In this document: piece by piece, positions 23,949-31,573 of the stretch
How the letters are laid out: each line of letters opens with the position of its first letter
How positions within the stretch are numbered: position 1 is the stretch's first letter
DNA from: Verrucomicrobia bacterium UBA1629
Lineage (GTDB): Bacteria > Verrucomicrobiota > Kiritimatiellia > RFP12 > UBA1067
Assembly (NCBI GenBank): GCA_002321305.1
Contig: DCMF01000034.1
Span: 8,912 to 53,986, forward strand
Direction of reading: 5' to 3'
Length of the DNA: 45,075 nucleotides
Translations under genes and position numbers: made by a program
Notes under the pieces: generated by a model
Databases searched by the model: none
Told to the model about the DNA's origin: nothing
Seen by the model: the letters and a program-made list of their open reading frames with translations, nothing else

Positions 23949-24590
23949 ATGAACGAACAGACGTCCGCCGCCGCCCTTCCCCTGCCGACCATCCGCCGGT
24001 ACCCGATCTACCTCAGGTGCATCAAGGAGATGATCGCCGCCGGCGAACTGCACATCTCGAGCGCCGTCGTCGCGGAGCGGCTCGGGTTCGACCCCGTCCT
24101 CGCGCGCAAGGACCTCGCGATGGCCGGCGTGCCCGGCAAGCCGCGCCGCGGCTACCCGGCCCTCGCGCTGCAGGACGCGATCAACCACGCGCTCGGCTGG
24201 GACGCGACGACGGACGCCGTGCTCGTGGGCGTCGGCTCGCTCGGCAACGCCCTTCTCGGCTACGCGGGCTTCGAGGAGCAGAACCTCTCGATCGTCGCCG
24301 CCTTCGACGCGAAGCCGGAGATCGTCGGGCGCACGTTCCACGGCGTCAAGGTGCGCCCGATGGAAGACCTGCCGCGTCTCGTCAAGCGCTTCGGCATCAA
24401 GCTCGGCATCCTGACCGTCCCGAACGCCGCCGCGCAGACCTGCGCCGACCAGCTCGTCGCCGCCGGCATCTGCGGCATCTGGAACTTCACCTCCGTCCAG
24501 ATCGACGTGCCGGCCGGCGTCGTCGTCCAGAGCGTCGACCTCGCCCAGTCGCTCGCCGTCCTCTCCCACTCGATCACGAACGCGCAGTAG
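23949..24590 (+). CDS. rex: Redox-sensing transcriptional repressor Rex
   Basis: NADH/NAD+-sensing repressor of fermentation genes, 213 residues. The N-terminal winged helix is visible: TIRRYPIYLRCIKEM and ISSAVVAERLGFDPVLARKDLA, where Rex has its recognition helix. The Rossmann domain has VLVGVGSLGNALLGY (GxGxxG), a FDAKPEIVGR segment after strand two and the swap helix near SVDLAQSLAVLSH. Its divergent neighbour adhE is the textbook Rex target, and a perfect inverted repeat lies between them. In the absence of NADH it should bind there; high NADH would release it and allow ethanol formation. It converges on the anti-sigma-like gene. Confidence 0.95.
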   Translation: MNEQTSAAALPLPTIRRYPIYLRCIKEMIAAGELHISSAVVAERLGFDPVLARKDLAMAGVPGKPRRGYPALALQDAINHALGWDATTDAVLVGVGSLGNALLGYAGFEEQNLSIVAAFDAKPEIVGRTFHGVKVRPMEDLPRLVKRFGIKLGILTVPNAAAQTCADQLVAAGICGIWNFTSVQIDVPAGVVVQSVDLAQSLAVLSHSITNAQ

Positions 24591-24599
24591 CGCGCCGCG

Positions 24600-25091
24600 T
24601 CAGAGGAGCCCGCGCGCGCGGAGATTTCGGAGGGCCTTCCTGTAGGCGAGCTGCGCCTCCGGGCTGCGGCAGCCCTTCAGCGCCTCGGCGTTCCGCCTCG
24701 TGAGGAAGTCGTTCTTCCAGCTGCCGTCCGGGTTCTGCGTGCGGATCATCTCCTGCACCGCCGCGTCGTCGCGGATCAGCGCAAGGCGGTACTCGTTCTC
24801 TGCGGTCGTCGCGCGCACCGTGTAGACCCGCGCGCGCGCCGCCGGCGCCTCCCGCGCCCGCGAGACGCCGAAGACGACGCACAGCCCGGCGACGGCCAGC
24901 AGCGAGGCGGCGGCGAGATAGCCGACCGTCCGGACGATTCCGCGTCCGCACGCGCCGCGCGCGCCGCCTACGCGGCGTTCTGCGCGTTTCGCGACGTCCG
25001 CCCACGGACAGGGCGCGGCCTTCAGTCGCTCGACCACCTCGCGGCAGCCGGGCCCCAGCTCGTTCAGCGTCCGCTCAAGATCCTCTGTCAT
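24600..25091 (-). CDS. Putative anti-sigma factor, single-pass membrane protein (163 aa)
   Basis: The N-terminal 50 residues are cytosolic and charged (EDLERTLNELGPGCREVVER, CPWADVAKRAERR), followed by one membrane helix (VGYLAAASLLAVAGLCVVFG) and a C-terminal outside region with NPDGSWKNDFLTRRNAEALK. The order sigma factor then membrane protein, with a 17-base overlap, is typical of ECF sigma/anti-sigma pairs. No HxxxCxxC zinc motif is present, so it is not a ZAS-type anti-sigma. The C-terminal part (YRLALIRDDAAVQEMIRTQNPDG) resembles a short repeat of squalene-cyclase/prenyltransferase-like helices. Function as anti-sigma is inferred from position. Confidence 0.6.
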   Translation of the reverse strand: MTEDLERTLNELGPGCREVVERLKAAPCPWADVAKRAERRVGGARGACGRGIVRTVGYLAAASLLAVAGLCVVFGVSRAREAPAARARVYTVRATTAENEYRLALIRDDAAVQEMIRTQNPDGSWKNDFLTRRNAEALKGCRSPEAQLAYRKALRNLRARGLL

Positions 25092-25569
25092 CGAATACCT
25101 CCTTCAGTTTCTTCAGTGCGTTCGACATCCGCGACTTCACGGTCCCGACCGGAATCCCCAGGATCTCGCCGATCTCGGCGTAGGGGAGGTCCTGGAAGAC
25201 ACCGAGCTCCACCACCTCGCGCAAGGGGTCGGACAGCTGCGCCAGCGCCCAGCGGACGTCTTCGCGCGCGCCCGGCGCACGCGGCGTCGCCGTCGTCGGC
25301 TGCTCCTTCCCCCAGCTCTCCTCGCGGCTCTCGCGGCGCGTCTGGCGCCGCAGGGCGTCGATGCGGACCTGCCGCGCGAGCACGAAGAGGAAGGTCGAGA
25401 GCTTCGCCGTCGGCTTGTACGCGCGGCGGTAGTTCCAGAGCCGCAGGTACGTCTCTTGGACGAGATCCTCGCCTTCAGAAGGGGAAACGCCCTGACGGCA
25501 GAAAAAGTTCAGAAGATTCCTCTCGAATTTCCGGGCCTCGTCCAGCAGCTCCGCCCCGTCGCCGGTCAT
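25075..25569 (-). CDS. ECF-type RNA polymerase sigma factor
   Basis: A 164-residue group 4 sigma factor. Region 2 is seen in GEDLVQETYLRLWNYR and KLSTFLFVLARQVRIDALRR (-10 recognition); region 4 in LAQLSDPLREVVELGVFQDL and YAEIGEILGIPVGTVKSRMS (helix-turn-helix, -35 recognition). It directs polymerase to a specific regulon, unknown here. ATG 25569 overlaps the stop of the CvpA gene (ATGA), and its end overlaps the membrane protein gene by 17 bases, so CvpA, sigma and anti-sigma candidate are translated together. The region between the two domains, with an RRESREESWGKEQ linker, is ordinary. Confidence 0.93.
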   Translation of the reverse strand: MTGDGAELLDEARKFERNLLNFFCRQGVSPSEGEDLVQETYLRLWNYRRAYKPTAKLSTFLFVLARQVRIDALRRQTRRESREESWGKEQPTTATPRAPGAREDVRWALAQLSDPLREVVELGVFQDLPYAEIGEILGIPVGTVKSRMSNALKKLKEVFDDRGS

Positions 25570-25982
25570 AGCGCCCCCAGGAACGAGCGGGCCTGGTCGA
25601 GCAGGACGGACTCGACCGGCCAGAGGTTCGAGAGAACGAGCAGGTAGGCCGCCGTCAGCGCGAGGGCGAACCCGCTCGCGCCGGCGACGAGAAACCCGAA
25701 GACCGCGTCCCCCGGCTGCGCGAGGATGTTGTGGACGACAAGCCGGATGACCTTGCGCGCGAGACCGAACGCGACGAGCGCAAGCGCGAGCGACGCGAGG
25801 GCGCGCGCCCAGGAGGCGTCGAACCAGTCGAGCGACGCATCCCAGGCGAGCCGCCCGGCAGCCGCCGCGCCGACCGTCCCGGCGAGGAACGCGAGCGCGC
25901 CCGAGAACCCGCCGATCAGGCCGAAGACCGCCGCGACGGCGGCGGCCCCAAGAATGACGTAATCGGCCGGAAGGAAGTTCAT
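25566..25982 (-). CDS. CvpA-family membrane protein
   Basis: A 138-residue inner-membrane protein with four predicted membrane helices: DYVILGAAAVAAVFGLIGG at the start, then AFLAGTVGAAAAGRLAW, ALASLALALVAFGLARKVI and GFLVAGASGFALALTAAYLL. The N-terminal D-x-x-I/V-L...G..GG.. pattern and the Gly near FGFLVAGASG match CvpA (colicin V production) proteins, whose role is poorly defined and linked to envelope stress. It leads a three-gene unit with the sigma factor and its putative anti-sigma, which suggests the signal is at the membrane. Own promoter at 26024. Confidence 0.75.
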   Translation of the reverse strand: MNFLPADYVILGAAAVAAVFGLIGGFSGALAFLAGTVGAAAAGRLAWDASLDWFDASWARALASLALALVAFGLARKVIRLVVHNILAQPGDAVFGFLVAGASGFALALTAAYLLVLSNLWPVESVLLDQARSFLGAL

Positions 25983-26023
25983 CGTGCGCGCTGTTCGGGT
26001 TGCGTGAATGTCCGTTCGCGCGT

Positions 26024-26032
26024 ATTATAGCA
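26024..26032 (-). promoter_or_regulatory. Extended -10 promoter of the CvpA-sigma unit
   Basis: TGC-TATAAT on the minus strand; the -10 hexamer (26029-26024) overlaps the TAA stop of trpF. No clear -35. Confidence 0.55.
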
Positions 26033-26588
26033 AAATCTGCGACCGGCATGCGAAGAAGGCCCGCAGCTTCGCGACGGACTTGACGCCGCGCGCCGATTCG
26101 AGGCTGCCGGAGACGTCGATGACGTCCGGCCGCCGCGCGATCGCCTCGGCGAGGTTTTCGGACGAGATGCCGCCCGCGAGGACGGCCTTGAACGCGCCGC
26201 GCCGCAGGGTCGTCTCGCCGTCGCCGTGCGACGAGTCGAAGAGGACGGCGTCCCCCTCGGCGCCGCCCGCGAGCGTCCAGACCTCCAGCCCCGCGCCGCG
26301 GAGCGCGGCGACGTCCGCCGCCGTCGCCCGCCGGTGCAGCTGAACGATGCCGAGGCCGCACGCGCGGGCGGTCCGCAGGATCTCCGGCACGGTCGCCGTC
26401 GTGAACACGCCGACGCACCGCGCCGTTCCCGCCAGCCCCGCCCGCATCGCCTGCACGGCCTCGACGGTCACGCGGCGCGGACTCCCCCCGGCGAAGATGA
26501 AGCCGAGGTAGTCCGCGCCGAGCCGTTCGGCCTCGGCGGCGAACGCGGCGTCGTTCACGCCGCAGACCTTGAAGCGGACGCTCCGCAC
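26025..26588 (-). CDS. trpF: Phosphoribosylanthranilate isomerase
   Basis: Third-branch enzyme of tryptophan synthesis, a small (beta/alpha)8 barrel; 187 residues, slightly short for the family. Seen: RFKVCGVNDAAFA (catalytic Cys, family KICG), GADYLGFIFAGGSPRRV (family G.iF...S.R), IVQLHRR (QLHG), VLFDSSHGDGETT (usual LLDS, catalytic Asp kept), and VLAGGISSENLAEAI with VIDVSGSLESARGVKS (phosphate site). Start is GTG 26588; AGAGG of the adjacent heptamer array lies six bases upstream and serves as ribosome-binding site. It is the last gene of the greA cluster; trpB2 is just upstream, other trp genes are absent. Confidence 0.93.
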   Translation of the reverse strand: MRSVRFKVCGVNDAAFAAEAERLGADYLGFIFAGGSPRRVTVEAVQAMRAGLAGTARCVGVFTTATVPEILRTARACGLGIVQLHRRATAADVAALRGAGLEVWTLAGGAEGDAVLFDSSHGDGETTLRRGAFKAVLAGGISSENLAEAIARRPDVIDVSGSLESARGVKSVAKLRAFFACRSQILL

Positions 26589-26630
26589 TTCCTACCTCTA
26601 ACTTCTTCCTTCTTCCTTTTTACTTCTTAC
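26589..26630. repeat. Heptamer tandem repeat between trpB2 and trpF
   Basis: Six 7-base units in register: TTCCTAC, CTCTAAC, TTCTTCC twice, TTTTTAC, TTCTTAC. Almost pure pyrimidine on the plus strand, purine in the mRNA sense of the flanking genes. Its trpF-proximal unit supplies the Shine-Dalgarno sequence of trpF. Confidence 0.85.
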
Positions 26631-26636
26631 TTTCGC

Positions 26637-28001
26637 TCAAACCTTCGGCAGCCCCGCGAAGCCGCGCGCGAGGTCGGCGTCCGTCGGGATGGTGTCGCTC
26701 ATCGTGCCGTCGTTGTACTTGCCGTAGGCGACCATGTCGAAGTAGCCCGTGCCGGTGAGGCCGAAGACGATCGTCTCCGCGCGCCCCGCCTCCTTGCACC
26801 GCAGGGCCTCGTCGATCGCCGCGCGGATCGCGTGCGCCGACTCGGGCGCGGGCAGCGTCCCCTCCGTGCGCGCGAAGAACGTCGCCGCCTCGAAGACCTT
26901 CGTCTGCTCGACGCTCGTCGCCTCCATGAGCTTCTGGTCGTAGAGCTCCGAGAGCATCGAGCTCATGCCGTGGTAGCGGAGGCCGCCCGCGTGGTTGGCG
27001 GACGGGATGAAGCCGCTCCCCAGCGTGTACATCTTCGCGAGCGGGCACACCTTGCCCGTGTCGCAGAAGTCGTAGGCGTACCGGCCGCGCGTCAGCGACG
27101 GGCAGCTCGCCGGCTCGACGGCGACGATCCGGTAGTCGGCCTCGCCGCGCAGCTTCTCGCCCATGAACGGCGCGATGAGGCCGGAGAGGTTCGAGCCGCC
27201 GCCCGCGCAGCCGATGATGACGTCGGGCTTGACGCCGAGCTTCTTCAGCGCCGCCTGCGTCTCCAGGCCGATGATCGACTGGTGCAGGCAGACCTGATTG
27301 AGGACGCTGCCGAGGAGGTATCGCGCGTTCGGCCGCTTCAGCGCCGACTCGACCGCCTCGGAGATCGCGCAGCCGAGCGAGCCGGTCGTGCCGGGGAACT
27401 CGGCGTTGATCCTGCGTCCGACGTCCGTCGTCATCGACGGCGAGGGCGTGACGTCCGCCCCGTACGTGCGCATGACCTCGCGGCGGAACGGCTTCTGCTC
27501 GTAGGAGCACTTGACCATGAAGACGTGGCACTTCAGGCCGAAGAACGCGCTCGCCATCGAGAGGGCCGTGCCCCACTGGCCCGCGCCCGTCTCGGTCGTG
27601 ACGTCCGTGAGGCCCTGCGCCTTCGCGTAGTAGGCCTGGGCGATCGCGCTGTTGAGCTTGTGCGAGCCAGACGTGTTGTTGCCCTCGAACTTGTAGTAGA
27701 TCTTCGCGGGCGTGCCGAGGGCCTTCTCGAGGAAGGTCGCGCGGACGAGCGGCGAGGGGCGGTACATCCTGTAGAAGTCGCGCACGGGCTCCGGGATCGG
27801 GATGTAGGCGGTCGTGTCGTCCAGCTCCTGGCGGACGCATTCCTTGCAGAAGACGTGCTCGAGCTCCGCCGCCGTGACGGGCTGGAGCGTCGCCGGGTTC
27901 AGGAGCGGCGCGGGCTTCTTCTTCATGTCCGCGCGCATGTTGTACCACGCCGTCGGCAGCTCGGATTCGCTCAGATAGGTCTTGTAGGGTTCGTTGTCCA
28001 T
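26637..28001 (-). CDS. TrpB2-type tryptophan synthase beta chain
   Basis: PLP enzyme that joins indole and serine; 454 residues, the long TrpB2 form rather than the 400-residue TrpB1. PLP Lys lies in NNTSGSHKLNSAIAQ, the glycine-rich phosphate site in GCAGGGSNLSGLIAP, and TETGAGQWGTALSMA is a conserved active-site segment. TrpB2 proteins are often found without trpA, and no trpA is here; it may salvage indole or have a related role. Start ATG 28001 has AAGGA close upstream. It lies 17 bases after pfk and 48 bases before trpF in the greA cluster. Confidence 0.93.
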   Translation of the reverse strand: MDNEPYKTYLSESELPTAWYNMRADMKKKPAPLLNPATLQPVTAAELEHVFCKECVRQELDDTTAYIPIPEPVRDFYRMYRPSPLVRATFLEKALGTPAKIYYKFEGNNTSGSHKLNSAIAQAYYAKAQGLTDVTTETGAGQWGTALSMASAFFGLKCHVFMVKCSYEQKPFRREVMRTYGADVTPSPSMTTDVGRRINAEFPGTTGSLGCAISEAVESALKRPNARYLLGSVLNQVCLHQSIIGLETQAALKKLGVKPDVIIGCAGGGSNLSGLIAPFMGEKLRGEADYRIVAVEPASCPSLTRGRYAYDFCDTGKVCPLAKMYTLGSGFIPSANHAGGLRYHGMSSMLSELYDQKLMEATSVEQTKVFEAATFFARTEGTLPAPESAHAIRAAIDEALRCKEAGRAETIVFGLTGTGYFDMVAYGKYNDGTMSDTIPTDADLARGFAGLPKV

Positions 28002-28018
28002 GGTCTTCCTTTTCTTTG

Positions 28019-29398
28019 TCACGGTGCGAAGGCGTCGCCCGCGCCCTTCGCGCGCGGCGTGCCGTCGAAGTAGAAGTTCTGCCCCGTCGCGTCGAGCACG
28101 CTCCGCCAGAGCTGGCCGTCGGTGTCGAGCTTCTGGCGCTCGATCGTCGCGAGCGCGATCGGCACGAGCGCGTAGCTCTCGCCGAGGTTGCCGACGACGC
28201 AGTCGGTGCGCCCCGCCATCGCCGCGTGCGCCGCCGCGCGCGCGAGGCTGTAGCAGCGGATCGCGTCCGTGCCGCGCGCCGGGCAGCTGCGGATGATGTA
28301 GCTCGGGTCGATGTACTTCACGCTCGTGTCGAACCCCCGGCGCTTGAAATGCTCCGTGATGCGCTTCCTGAGGTAGACGCCGATGTCCTTCTTCAGGACG
28401 TTGCCGCTCGCGTCGCGCTCCTCGCTGCCGGCGAGAAGCTCCTGCCCCGCGCCTTCCGCGACGACGATGACGGCGTGCGACTTCCCGGCGGCGAAGCGGC
28501 GCTCCAGCGCCGTCAGCAGCCCGCGCGGGCCCTCCATCTCGAACTTCACCTCCGGCACGAGGCAGAAGTTGACGTTCGGGTTCGCGATTGACGCGGCGGC
28601 GGCGATGAAGCCGGAGTCGCGCCCCATCAGCTTCACGAGGCCGATGCCGTGCGGCGTGCCCTTCGCCTCGACGTGCGCGTTGCGCGTGACCTCGGCCGCC
28701 TCGGCGACCGCCGTCTCGAAGCCGAAGCTTCGGCCGATGAAGACGAGGTCGTTGTCGATCGTCTTCGGGATGCCGACGACGGAGATCTTCAGCCCCCGCC
28801 GGCCGATCTCGTCCGCGATGTCGCTCGCGCACCGGAGCGACCCGTCGCCGCCGATGCAGAAGAGGACGTTGATGTTCATCCGCACGAGCGTGTCGACCAT
28901 GATCTCGGTCGGCTGCGCGCCCCGGCTCGACCCCAGGATCGTCCCGCCCTGCTCGTGGATCGTGTCCACGTTGTCCGGGTTCAGCATCAGCGGCTCGTAG
29001 CCGTACTTCGGGTTCAGCCCCGCGTAGCCGTAGCGAATGCCGTAGATGTTCTTGACGCCGTAGTCGAACTCCAGGATCTCGACGAGGCCCTTGATGACCG
29101 TGTTCAGGCCGGGGCAGAGCCCGCCCGCCGTCACGATGGCGACGCGCGTCCAGCTCGGGTCGTGGAAGATCTTCTCGCGCGGGCCCGCCCGCTCGAACGT
29201 CGGCTGGTGGCCGAGCTTCGTCTCGGCGAACTTCGCGTAGGACTCGTTCTCCGTCGCGAAGATGCGCTCGCCGTCCTGCACGAACTGCCCCAGCTTGACG
29301 GGCGAGGGGATCGTGCAGGGGCCCAGCGTCTTCACCGAGCACGAGTACTTCTCGCGGTCGGACACGATCTTGTCAAGAATCGAGCTCATGTCAGTCAT
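28019..29398 (-). CDS. 6-phosphofructokinase, long ATP-type
   Basis: Phosphorylates fructose 6-phosphate in glycolysis; 459 residues. Core motifs are TAGGLCPGLNTVIKG, LFCIGGDGSLRCA, VGIPKTIDNDLVF, LMGRDSGFIA and VPEVKFEM. GGDG (rather than GGDD) predicts ATP as donor, while PKTIDND is shared with PPi-type and plant/trypanosome-type enzymes, so this is the long hybrid group often annotated pfp-like. About 75 extra N-terminal residues precede the core. ATG 29398 overlaps the stop of the epimerase gene (ATGA); ATG 29389 (MSSIL) is an alternative. Member of the greA cluster. Confidence 0.92.
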   Translation of the reverse strand: MTDMSSILDKIVSDREKYSCSVKTLGPCTIPSPVKLGQFVQDGERIFATENESYAKFAETKLGHQPTFERAGPREKIFHDPSWTRVAIVTAGGLCPGLNTVIKGLVEILEFDYGVKNIYGIRYGYAGLNPKYGYEPLMLNPDNVDTIHEQGGTILGSSRGAQPTEIMVDTLVRMNINVLFCIGGDGSLRCASDIADEIGRRGLKISVVGIPKTIDNDLVFIGRSFGFETAVAEAAEVTRNAHVEAKGTPHGIGLVKLMGRDSGFIAAAASIANPNVNFCLVPEVKFEMEGPRGLLTALERRFAAGKSHAVIVVAEGAGQELLAGSEERDASGNVLKKDIGVYLRKRITEHFKRRGFDTSVKYIDPSYIIRSCPARGTDAIRCYSLARAAAHAAMAGRTDCVVGNLGESYALVPIALATIERQKLDTDGQLWRSVLDATGQNFYFDGTPRAKGAGDAFAP

Positions 29399-30444
29399 TT
29401 CCTTGCTGTCTTTTCCCTGAAATAGGCGATCGTCTTCGCCAGCCCCTCGGCGAGCGGCACGCGCGGCGTCCAGCCCAGCAGCTCCTGCGCGAGCGCGATG
29501 TCGGGCTTGCGCTGCTTCGGGTCGTCGCCGGGGAGCGGACGGAACACGAGCTTCGAGCCCGTGCCGGGGACCTGCCGCAGCACCTCCTCCGCCAGCGCCA
29601 GCATCGTGAACTCGCCGGGATTGCCCGTGTTGAGGACGGGCACGGGCGGATGCGGCGGACGGAAGAACGCGCGCAGCCGCTCCTTCGGCAGCGCCATGTA
29701 GCGGCGGAATGCGTCGATCAGGTCGTCGCAGTACTGGAACGAGCGCGTCTGACGCCCCGTGCCGTAGACCGTCAGGTCCTCGCCGCGCAGCGCCTGGCAG
29801 ATGAAGTTCGAGACGACCCGCCCGTCCGCCGGATTCATCATCGGCCCGTACGTGTTGAAGATGCGCACCATCCGCGCGTCGACGTCATGCTCCCGGATGG
29901 AGTCGGCGACCAGCGTCTCGGCGACGCGCTTGCCCTCGTCGTAGCAGCTGCGGATGCCGATCGTGTTGACGTTGCCCCAGTAGCCCTCCGGCTGCGGATG
30001 CACAAGCGCATCGCCGTAGACCTCGCTCGTCGAGGTGTGCAGGAGCTTCGCGCCGTCCCGCCGCGCGAGTTCAAGGCAGAAGAGAACGCCCTTGACGGAC
30101 GTCAGCGCCGTGAAGAGCGGACGCGCCTGGTAGTGCGGCGGACTCGCCGGACAGGCGAGGTTGTAGATTTCGGAGAAGGAGAGGGGATGGGGGATGGGGG
30201 ATGAGGGATGAGGGAAAAAGGAAGAAGGGAAGAAGGAAGAAGCGCGGAGCTTCTCGACTTCCATCTCCGTGACGTCGGCTTCGACGAACGCGAAGTTCGG
30301 GTTCGCCGCGAACGCCGCGAGGTTCTCGCGCGAACCCGTGTAGAGGTTGTCGAGCGCGACGACCCTGTAGCCTTCCCGCAGAAGCCGTGCGCAGAGATTG
30401 CTGCCGAGGAATCCCGCGCCGCCCGTGACCAGCGCCGTCTTCAT
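29395..30444 (-). CDS. NAD-dependent sugar-nucleotide epimerase/decarboxylase (UXS-like) with a repeat insertion
   Basis: Extended SDR of 349 residues. LVTGGAGFLGSNLCARLL is the NAD-binding motif; IYNLACPASPPHY, HTSTSEVYGD and YDEGKRVAE (catalytic YxxxK) match UDP-glucuronate decarboxylase (UDP-xylose synthase), as do RIFNTYGPMMNPADGR and GRQTRSFQYCDDLI. It likely makes a nucleotide sugar for surface glycans. About 24 residues (from RASSFFPSSFFPHP to PHPLSF) interrupt the protein just before IYNLACPASP; they are encoded by the heptamer array at 30182-30243 and are absent from the normal family. ATG 30444 starts one base after the lspA stop; an ATG 18 bases upstream overlaps lspA. Confidence 0.9.
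   Translation of the reverse strand: MKTALVTGGAGFLGSNLCARLLREGYRVVALDNLYTGSRENLAAFAANPNFAFVEADVTEMEVEKLRASSFFPSSFFPHPSSPIPHPLSFSEIYNLACPASPPHYQARPLFTALTSVKGVLFCLELARRDGAKLLHTSTSEVYGDALVHPQPEGYWGNVNTIGIRSCYDEGKRVAETLVADSIREHDVDARMVRIFNTYGPMMNPADGRVVSNFICQALRGEDLTVYGTGRQTRSFQYCDDLIDAFRRYMALPKERLRAFFRPPHPPVPVLNTGNPGEFTMLALAEEVLRQVPGTGSKLVFRPLPGDDPKQRKPDIALAQELLGWTPRVPLAEGLAKTIAYFREKTARK
30182..30243. repeat. Heptamer tandem repeat inside the UXS-like gene
   Basis: Seven-base register throughout: GGGGGAT twice, GAGGGAT, GAGGGAA, then AAAGGAA, GAAGGGA, AGAAGGA. The frame is preserved and the minus strand reads Ser-Ser-Phe-Phe-Pro, then His-Pro-Ser-Ser-Pro repeats. The GAGGGAT unit is the same as in the array at 45033. 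Confidence 0.9.
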
Positions 30445-30445
30445 C

Positions 30446-30943
30446 TCATCGCCTGTCGCCACGGTCCCCTCCTTTCGGTTCGCGCGCGCCGCCGAACGAC
30501 GCGAGCAGCAGCAGCCCGACGGCCACGCAGATGAACGAGTCCGCCACGTTGAAGCAGGGGAAGTGGCTCGCCTTCCAGTGGAAGTCGAACATGTCGATCA
30601 CGTAGCCCCGGAAGACGCGGTCAATGAGGTTGCCGACGACGCCCGCGTAGAGCAGCGGCTCCGCCACGGCCCCCAGCCGCGACCCCGGCAGCCCGAAGAC
30701 GCTCCGCCGCTTCCAGACGAGGAAGGCGAGCGCCGCGACGCCGAAGGCCGCAAGCGGCCAGACGTGCCCCTGAAGGAGTCCCCAGGCGCACCCCCGGTTC
30801 TCGACGTAGGCGAGGTTGAAGAGCCCCGGAATGACGGGAATCGCCGCCGTCCCCCTGAGGAAGCCGACGGCGAGTTCCTTGACGACCGCATCGACGAGCA
30901 CGAGGTGCGCGGCGACGACAATCGCGATCAGCGCACGCTTCAC
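30446..30943 (-). CDS. lspA: Lipoprotein signal peptidase II
   Basis: Inner-membrane aspartic protease that cleaves lipoprotein signal peptides at the lipobox Cys; 165 residues, four membrane helices. Catalytic Asp pair lies in VVGNLIDRVFRGYVIDM and FNVADSFICVAVG; NLAYVENRGCAWG is the conserved N..F..N.G.AFG loop (here CAWG). Start GTG 30943 overlaps the dksA-like stop as GTGA, indicating coupling; a GTG 30 bases further upstream is less likely. Pal in this window (LCVTGC) is a direct client. Part of the greA cluster. Confidence 0.94.
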   Translation of the reverse strand: MKRALIAIVVAAHLVLVDAVVKELAVGFLRGTAAIPVIPGLFNLAYVENRGCAWGLLQGHVWPLAAFGVAALAFLVWKRRSVFGLPGSRLGAVAEPLLYAGVVGNLIDRVFRGYVIDMFDFHWKASHFPCFNVADSFICVAVGLLLLASFGGAREPKGGDRGDRR

Positions 30944-31551
30944 TTCGCGCCGCGCTCCATCTCGTTCTGGCACTCCATGCAGGTCAGCACGAACGGCTGG
31001 TTCAGGAGGCGCGGCTTGCGGATGAGCTGGCCGCAGACCGTGCAGACGCCGTAAGTGCCGTCGTCGATGCGGTGGAGGGCCTCGTCGATCTGCTGGATCG
31101 TGCGGTTGATGTTGCCCATCTGGCCGAGCGCCTGGAGCCGCAGCGTCTGCGCCGTGCCGTCGCCGCCGTCGGCCTCGTGGTCCTCGGACTCGTTGAAGCC
31201 CGTCGCCTTCATCGCGTCCACGCCCGCAATGGCCTTGGCGCGGGCGTCGAGGAGGCGCTTGCGGAAGTCCTTCAGGTCGGCCTCGGGGAACTTCTCCGTC
31301 TCCTCGCCGCGCGACCGCGACGTCGGCCGCCGCGAGAGGCGGATGCCGTCGTCGACCTGCACCGGCTCGGCCTTCGCGGCGGAGCGCTTCATCTCCTCGG
31401 CGATGGACGAGCCGAACGCCACGGCCTTCGCCGTGTCGATCGGGACGTAGTCCTCCAGAATCGCAGCCGCCTTGACCGCCGCCGACGGACGGCGGATGAT
31501 GCGCGGCGGAACGCGCTTGACGTCATTCTTCTCGACAGTTTCGCTGTTCAT
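30940..31551 (-). CDS. TraR/DksA-family zinc-finger protein
   Basis: A 203-residue protein whose C-terminal 110 residues are DksA/TraR-like: a coiled-coil helix (DLKDFRKRLLDARAKAIAG) with an acidic turn (SEDHEADGGDG), a second helix (NRTIQQIDEALHRIDDGTYG) and a C4 zinc finger CTVCGQLIRKPRL...CMECQ. Such proteins enter the RNA polymerase secondary channel. The first 90 residues are basic, with PPRIIRRPSAAVK, and unassigned. ATG 31551 has AAGGAG seven bases upstream. It lies 22 bases after greA, another secondary-channel factor, so two polymerase regulators are co-transcribed downstream of rpoBC. Confidence 0.88.
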   Translation of the reverse strand: MNSETVEKNDVKRVPPRIIRRPSAAVKAAAILEDYVPIDTAKAVAFGSSIAEEMKRSAAKAEPVQVDDGIRLSRRPTSRSRGEETEKFPEADLKDFRKRLLDARAKAIAGVDAMKATGFNESEDHEADGGDGTAQTLRLQALGQMGNINRTIQQIDEALHRIDDGTYGVCTVCGQLIRKPRLLNQPFVLTCMECQNEMERGAK

Positions 31552-31573
31552 CAGTGTCTCCTTTCGCAGGGCG

